Below, piece by piece: positions 59,754-64,000 of a DNA stretch of 64,000 nt. The translations under genes were made by a program, and so were the position numbers. The stretch comes from Alisma plantago-aquatica (Eukaryota > Streptophyta > Magnoliopsida > Alismatales > Alismataceae). The notes under the pieces were generated by a model that worked only from the letters and a program-made list of their open reading frames with translations, was not told the origin of the DNA and searched no databases. Position 1 is the first letter of the stretch, and the number at the start of each line of letters is the position of its first letter. Where the stretch lies: the NCBI GenBank assembly GCA_963693085.1, contig OY856410.1, positions 1,334,611,804-1,334,675,803 on the forward strand. The letters run 5' to 3'.

Positions 59754-61133
59754 CTAAGGGTTATTACCCTCGATCAACCGATTAGAATTAACTTGAGCCT
59801 CCTCATTGTCAATGGAAAACACCCGAGCTTGCCTTCTTTCTCCAGCAGGTGGGGCTATAGCTAAAGGTGGAGCTTCTACAGGTGGAGCTGCTGCTGGTGG
59901 GGCTGCCACTGGTCCCTGTCCTCTGGGCTCTGGCATAGGACAGACGGATTGCAGATGTCCTTCTTGGTGGCATCGAAAGCAAGTCTTCTTCTTGTAGCGG
60001 CATTCACCGGCGTGGCCCTTCCCGCAGGTACGGCAAGGAGGTCGCTTGTTCACTTGACAAGGTTTCCCCTTTCCTCCATGTTTACCTTTAGCTTGATGAC
60101 GTCCTTGACCCTTCTTGTGGTTGTTTCTCGGGCCTTGGGCTCCTTCAGTGAAACCCAAGTACCCCTTGGGTGGAAACGGGGCAGGCATCACGGTCCTCTC
60201 CATGTCTAAAGTGGTGTTGTAGGCTTCAGCGAAGGTTCTTGGCTTGCTTGCCAACACATGGGGCATGATGGCAGGATGAAGTCTCTCTATGAAGTGATCC
60301 ACCCTCCTTTCTTCATCCATCTTGTATCCAAAGTGTTCCAAGATCCGGAACTTGCGCCCAAAGTCAGCCACAGACGAATTCCCTTGGGTCATGTTGGTGA
60401 ACTCTCTTTCCTTTTCCTTCTTAGATGAGACTGGGACGAATCTGGCGGTGAAGATCGTCTTGAAATCAGCCCATGCCATGGGCTCCTCTGTCAAGTCTCT
60501 ACCGATGTTGTGGGTCTCCCACCATATCTTAGATGCCCCTTCCAAGAGGTGAGCAGCAAAGAGGACCTTCTTGCCCGGTTGAACTTCAAGCATGTGAAAT
60601 CCATTCTTGACTGCAAGCAGCCAAGCTTCCGCTTTGTCGACCACCTCTGTCTTGTCCTCTCCCCAGAACTTCTCAATATTCAACTTGATGAAGTCCAAGA
60701 TGGTGGCTCCTAGTCGAGGATGAACTGGATGGGGCTCCCCATTCTCAGCTCTGGCTAGGTCTCAGAGGGCCAAGGCATTAATGGCCTCTGTCAACTTCTT
60801 CTGCTGCTGAATCCACAAGGCCTCAGAGGTGTGGATCATCATAGTCAGTTATGGGCCTTCGGTTTGGTCCTCCTCCATCTGGTCTTCTTCCTCGTAGACA
60901 TGTTGCTCTTCATACCCTTGGTCTTGCTCTTGATCAAGGTTGTCAAAGGGTATCGGATCAGGGTTAGGGACCTCATGAGTGGTCTCTTCGGGCCTCTTTC
61001 TCTTCTTAGAGGATTCACCATCCTGGTTCCTCTTCCTCTTCTCAAAAGGCCCCTTTCCTTTACGAGGAGGCCAAACACTCCTTGCTGGGTTCCCAGTGCC
61101 CTCAGGAATAGAAACGGTCTTTGTACGAGCCAT
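59754..61133 (-). pseudogene. Element H gag
   Basis: ATG at 61133. A basic/acidic N-terminus with a KKRKRP stretch that looks like a nuclear signal is followed by in-frame stops at about 60851 and 60764. The gag domain then reads KAEAWLLAVKNGFHMLEV, LLEGASKIWWETH, WADFKTIFTARFVP and VADFGRKFRILEHFGYKMDE. Two knuckles, CRTCGKGHAGEC and CFRCHQEGHLQSVC (about 60040-59945), bind nucleic acid. A Pro/Ala-rich tail ends at a stop 59756-59754. Pol is in the same frame, as in many chromoviruses that make one gag-pol product. Confidence 0.93.
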
Positions 61134-61159
61134 CTACATAAGCATAGCAAATAGACCTT

Positions 61160-61578
61160 TAGTTTATCATTAAACTAATTATACTTATGTCAGTGACGTC
61201 TCATTATGTATCTTTTATTAATTGATGGAGAATTCCTCAATCCTTAACTTATTTGCCCATACCACATGAGGGTGGGGAAGAGAGAGAAAACCCTAACTCT
61301 TAAAGTCCTTAATAGAATTTGTGATGAGAATGGATGAATAAGATGAGAAAATCCTAAAGGTATCTTATTTCGATTCAAATCCTAGGACATCGGCCAGATA
61401 GTCACACATTCCGGGAGTCCTCGTATTCTGACTAGCGGTGCGGAGGAAAATTTTGCCAGCCCCCGGAAGTGATCCTTTTCTAGACACCTCAGTCTTTCGG
61501 AAAATCCTCTAATAACTCCCTTGGGTTCTATGGAGTTTTTAAAATTTAATAATTATTAACAATTAAGTGGAGAACCTT
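61160..61578 (-). other. Element H untranslated leader
   Basis: About 0.42 kb between primer site and gag ATG. No supported frame. Contains a purine-rich stretch at 61270-61290. Confidence 0.6.
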
Positions 61579-61591
61579 GGCTCTGATACCA
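61579..61591 (-). other. Element H primer-binding site (tRNA-iMet)
   Basis: Plus strand ggctctgatacca, that is tggtatcagagcc on the minus strand, two bases from the LTR end. Confidence 0.95.
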
Positions 61592-61593
61592 AA

Positions 61594-64000
61594 TGTTACG
61601 ACCCCACCTCCCGATAACCCCCAATTACGGGAGACCGAGAGGTGGAAGTCGCACACATAATTTCCGGATCAAGGTTCAGCAATTAATTGATAACAATTAA
61701 TAAATTTTACTAGACTAAACTGAAAAGCTATAATAAATAAATCTTGAGCATACCTTTGAAAATTTTTGGAACTCTAAAACTTCTATCCAGAACTCAGGCT
61801 AACTAACTAATCCTCCTTGGACTTTAATTAGTGTATTTCTCAATGTGTCGGATTACTGTTTGTCCTTTTCGTTTTGTACCTAAAACACCGACAAACAAAA
61901 CGTCGGTCAGCCAAAGCTGGTATGTGGGGGAAATCACTATTCATGCAATTATCTATAACAATGTATAGCATTCAATTATCATTTAATAGACAATGTTACA
62001 TTTTAAATATAACAATGCGATCCATGTGTCCCATATTCCCTTTATACCCCTCATGACCACCTATCAAGTGAATCAATTTCTAGGGCGGAGTCACATGGCA
62101 CTACCTGTAGGTAGCCCACTCCTTAACTCATGGTATACTAAGAGTCTCATGGTACTACACGTGGGTAGCCCAGTTTCTAACTCATGATACCCTAGACCTT
62201 ACTCTAGGTTATCCTTAACTTCTGCATATCCATAAGGGTGGACTCAGATCTAGCTTGTTATACATATATAACCATAGTGATAGTCATAGTCACTTTATAG
62301 TTGCATGAATTGAAACAACCAACAGTTATTTCAATTATTGAGGAAAACGTCGATATAATCCTCGGAAAACTAATCGGTATAGTCATAAGCGTAACCACAT
62401 ACCTCTTATTGCAGTTTTAGATATAGAATCAAAATTGAAGAGAGAGAATATCCAAGTAAGAAAGAAAAGGCACAGAACCCTGAAATAAAAGTACAAGTTT
62501 ACTTTTATTAATATTTATCCATTTTCATCATGTCCCTTAGGGTTTCTATCAAATTTCAGGGTTTTCTTGAAAATTAGGGTTTTGCTTTCCTTCTTAGATA
62601 TTATGAACCCTAATCCATCAAATATACCCAAAACCTTTAAATTCTCTCTTTTTAATATCCCTAACAGTTTTAGGATCATTATTTAGCAATTTATCAAAAT
62701 AACAAGTTTTCCTTCATCTTTTACCCTAAATTAGGGTTTTTATGTACATTATCTTTCATTCATAGTCATAAACCCTAATGTAGCCATATTTGTATTCAAA
62801 ATGGATGAAATATTCATATTATTAATTAACAGGTTTATAATCCTCAACTTAACCCATTAATTTACAAAGAAACATCCTTTATATGTAATTAGGGTTTCCA
62901 AGTAACTTGAAATGCATTTTACTAGAAATTTAAGTACTTTTTCAAAACGAACTGGAATAATGTCATATAATCATTTTTAAAGATTCCTTGCATTTTTCTA
63001 CACAACTTTCATTTATAAAGTTCTTTTATACGAGTTTCCTAGCTATTTCTATAATTTTAGCAAAGAAAAGCTATTTTCTGTAATTTCGGTCAGAGAAGGA
63101 AATACCTAGATCGTTGGATCGATGTGCCGCGGTCCACAGGTTAATCTGACGCTCCACAAGCACTGGCTCCACTCACGATCACGCGCACAGTCATTGGCTA
63201 GTGATCGTTGGATGATCCTTGGTTCACTATGGTCCCCTGATCCAACGGCTCCCGCTGTGGCGCTCTCCTCAGCGGGCTAAGGCGCGTGCTTTCTCTTGAG
63301 ATCGTCAGCTCTCGTCTCGGCCCACCATGTTCCGTGATCCGACGACACCTGCTCGTCATCTCCTTTGCCTTTCTCAAAAGAACGTGCGGTGGCACCACGT
63401 CAGTAGCTCGTCGGAGCAAGTGCAATCGAGACGATGAGGGAGTCCGGAGGTGCGAAAGGTAGCCGCTCGAGATCGATTGGTCACAAGGACTCGAGTGGTG
63501 GTCTATATATAGGGTACGGAGGGTTCCCTTTAGGGTTTCTGACCCCGCCTCTAGGACAACCTTCAGCCCAATTGGGCGTTTCGTCCATACACAAGGGAAG
63601 TTGCCTAATCTTGGGTCGAAAACATTCCCCCTCTCTCCCGAACTCAATGGGATACTTCCCATGTACGCTCATACTCTGCTGTGATCGGAAATGCAAGGGG
63701 AAAATCCCCTGTGGGCAGCTGCAGTCCGTGTCCCTTTGGTACTCTGGACGATGAGCCCGATCGGTTGGATTAAGATCCAATGGTCACCATCCTCCGCGTT
63801 CAAACAGAAAAAGGAAAAGGATTCCCAATTATACAAGGAAAATTCTATTTTGATGATAACATGAAAATTTAATAACTCTCAATCCTTAACTCCATTTTAT
63901 CTCAAATTTTGAGGAAAACTCATTTGTACCTTTATCTTTCCTTGTGAAAAAATTGGAGTCATTATCCAAAGGAAACAATCCATTTACTTCAGTTTCAAGT
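61594..64000 (-). repeat. Element H 5' LTR, cut by window end
   Basis: Aligned with 53515 onward. By comparison about 360 bp are missing beyond the right edge of the window. TATA at 63503-63512. Confidence 0.93.

Larger units (their letters stand above)
53515..64000 (-). mobile_element. Element H: chromodomain Ty3/gypsy retrotransposon (Tekay/Del-like), minus strand, right end outside window
   Basis: Two long repeats (53515-56282 and 61594 onward) start on the plus strand TGTTA.GACCCCACCTCCCG. On the minus strand: tRNA-iMet primer site (61591-61579), leader, gag (61133-59754), protease-RT-RNase H-integrase (59708-56544), chromodomain-like tail (56529-56326), polypurine tract (56295-56283), 3' LTR. 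The chromodomain, CCHC gag and iMet site point to the Tekay/Del chromovirus clade. Left target 5-mer is atggt (53510-53514). Stops and one 2-bp insertion make it inactive. Confidence 0.93.

Overview
This window is nuclear DNA from a flowering plant. It is AT-rich and consists almost entirely of nested LTR retrotransposons. I see no host protein-coding gene, tRNA gene or functional rRNA gene. The evidence is the plant element families present (Athila-type Ty3/gypsy with a tRNA-Asp-type primer-binding site, chromovirus with chromodomain, Ty1/copia, 5S-bearing Cassandra-like DNA, MITEs), the heavy decay, and stop codons that often look like CGA changed to TGA. Gene-poor heterochromatin is the likely setting. 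The species cannot be named from this sequence.

Layout. Element A, an old Athila-like element, enters from the left: the end of its 5' LTR is at 1-273, gag starts near 700, and its 3' LTR ends at 35639. Three insertions have split it. Copia element B (1235-10915, LTRs about 2.24 kb) sits in gag. Athila element C (16473-29306, LTRs about 2.75 kb, perfect AATGG target duplication) sits in A's 3' LTR. A TG...CA-bounded 4.5-kb insertion D (30861-35406, perfect TTGTT target duplication) sits further along the same LTR and carries two palindromic MITE-like units inside TA microsatellites. A has gag and protease but no recognisable reverse transcriptase. Its 3' part holds two degenerate stretches that resemble Ulp1/C48 cysteine-peptidase cores.

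35640-38030 is an unassigned flank with an LTR-like look. 38031-48345 is a minus-strand Athila relic (E1: 3' LTR, pol, protease, gag), broken by a 1.85-kb segment that starts with 5S rRNA-derived sequence. At about 48.33 kb it meets head-to-head a plus-strand Athila relic (E2, 48345-51299). E2 is cut within RT by a copia-type LTR related to B (F, 51300-52920). F is cut by a probable chromovirus LTR start (G, 52921-53514), and G is cut by a nearly complete minus-strand chromodomain gypsy element (H, 53515 to beyond 64000).

The main observations for a second look are these. (1) Every LTR family here has, just upstream of its TATA box, an array of short self-complementary phrases whose position is conserved but whose sequence differs by family. 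(2) Both Athila 3' regions carry three regularly spaced polypurine-tract-like motifs. (3) Two related palindromic elements sit in TA microsatellites. (4) The RT-less element A has C48-like segments. (5) A 5S-derived block keeps its internal promoter region. All coding regions are broken, so each is reported as a pseudogene within its mobile element.
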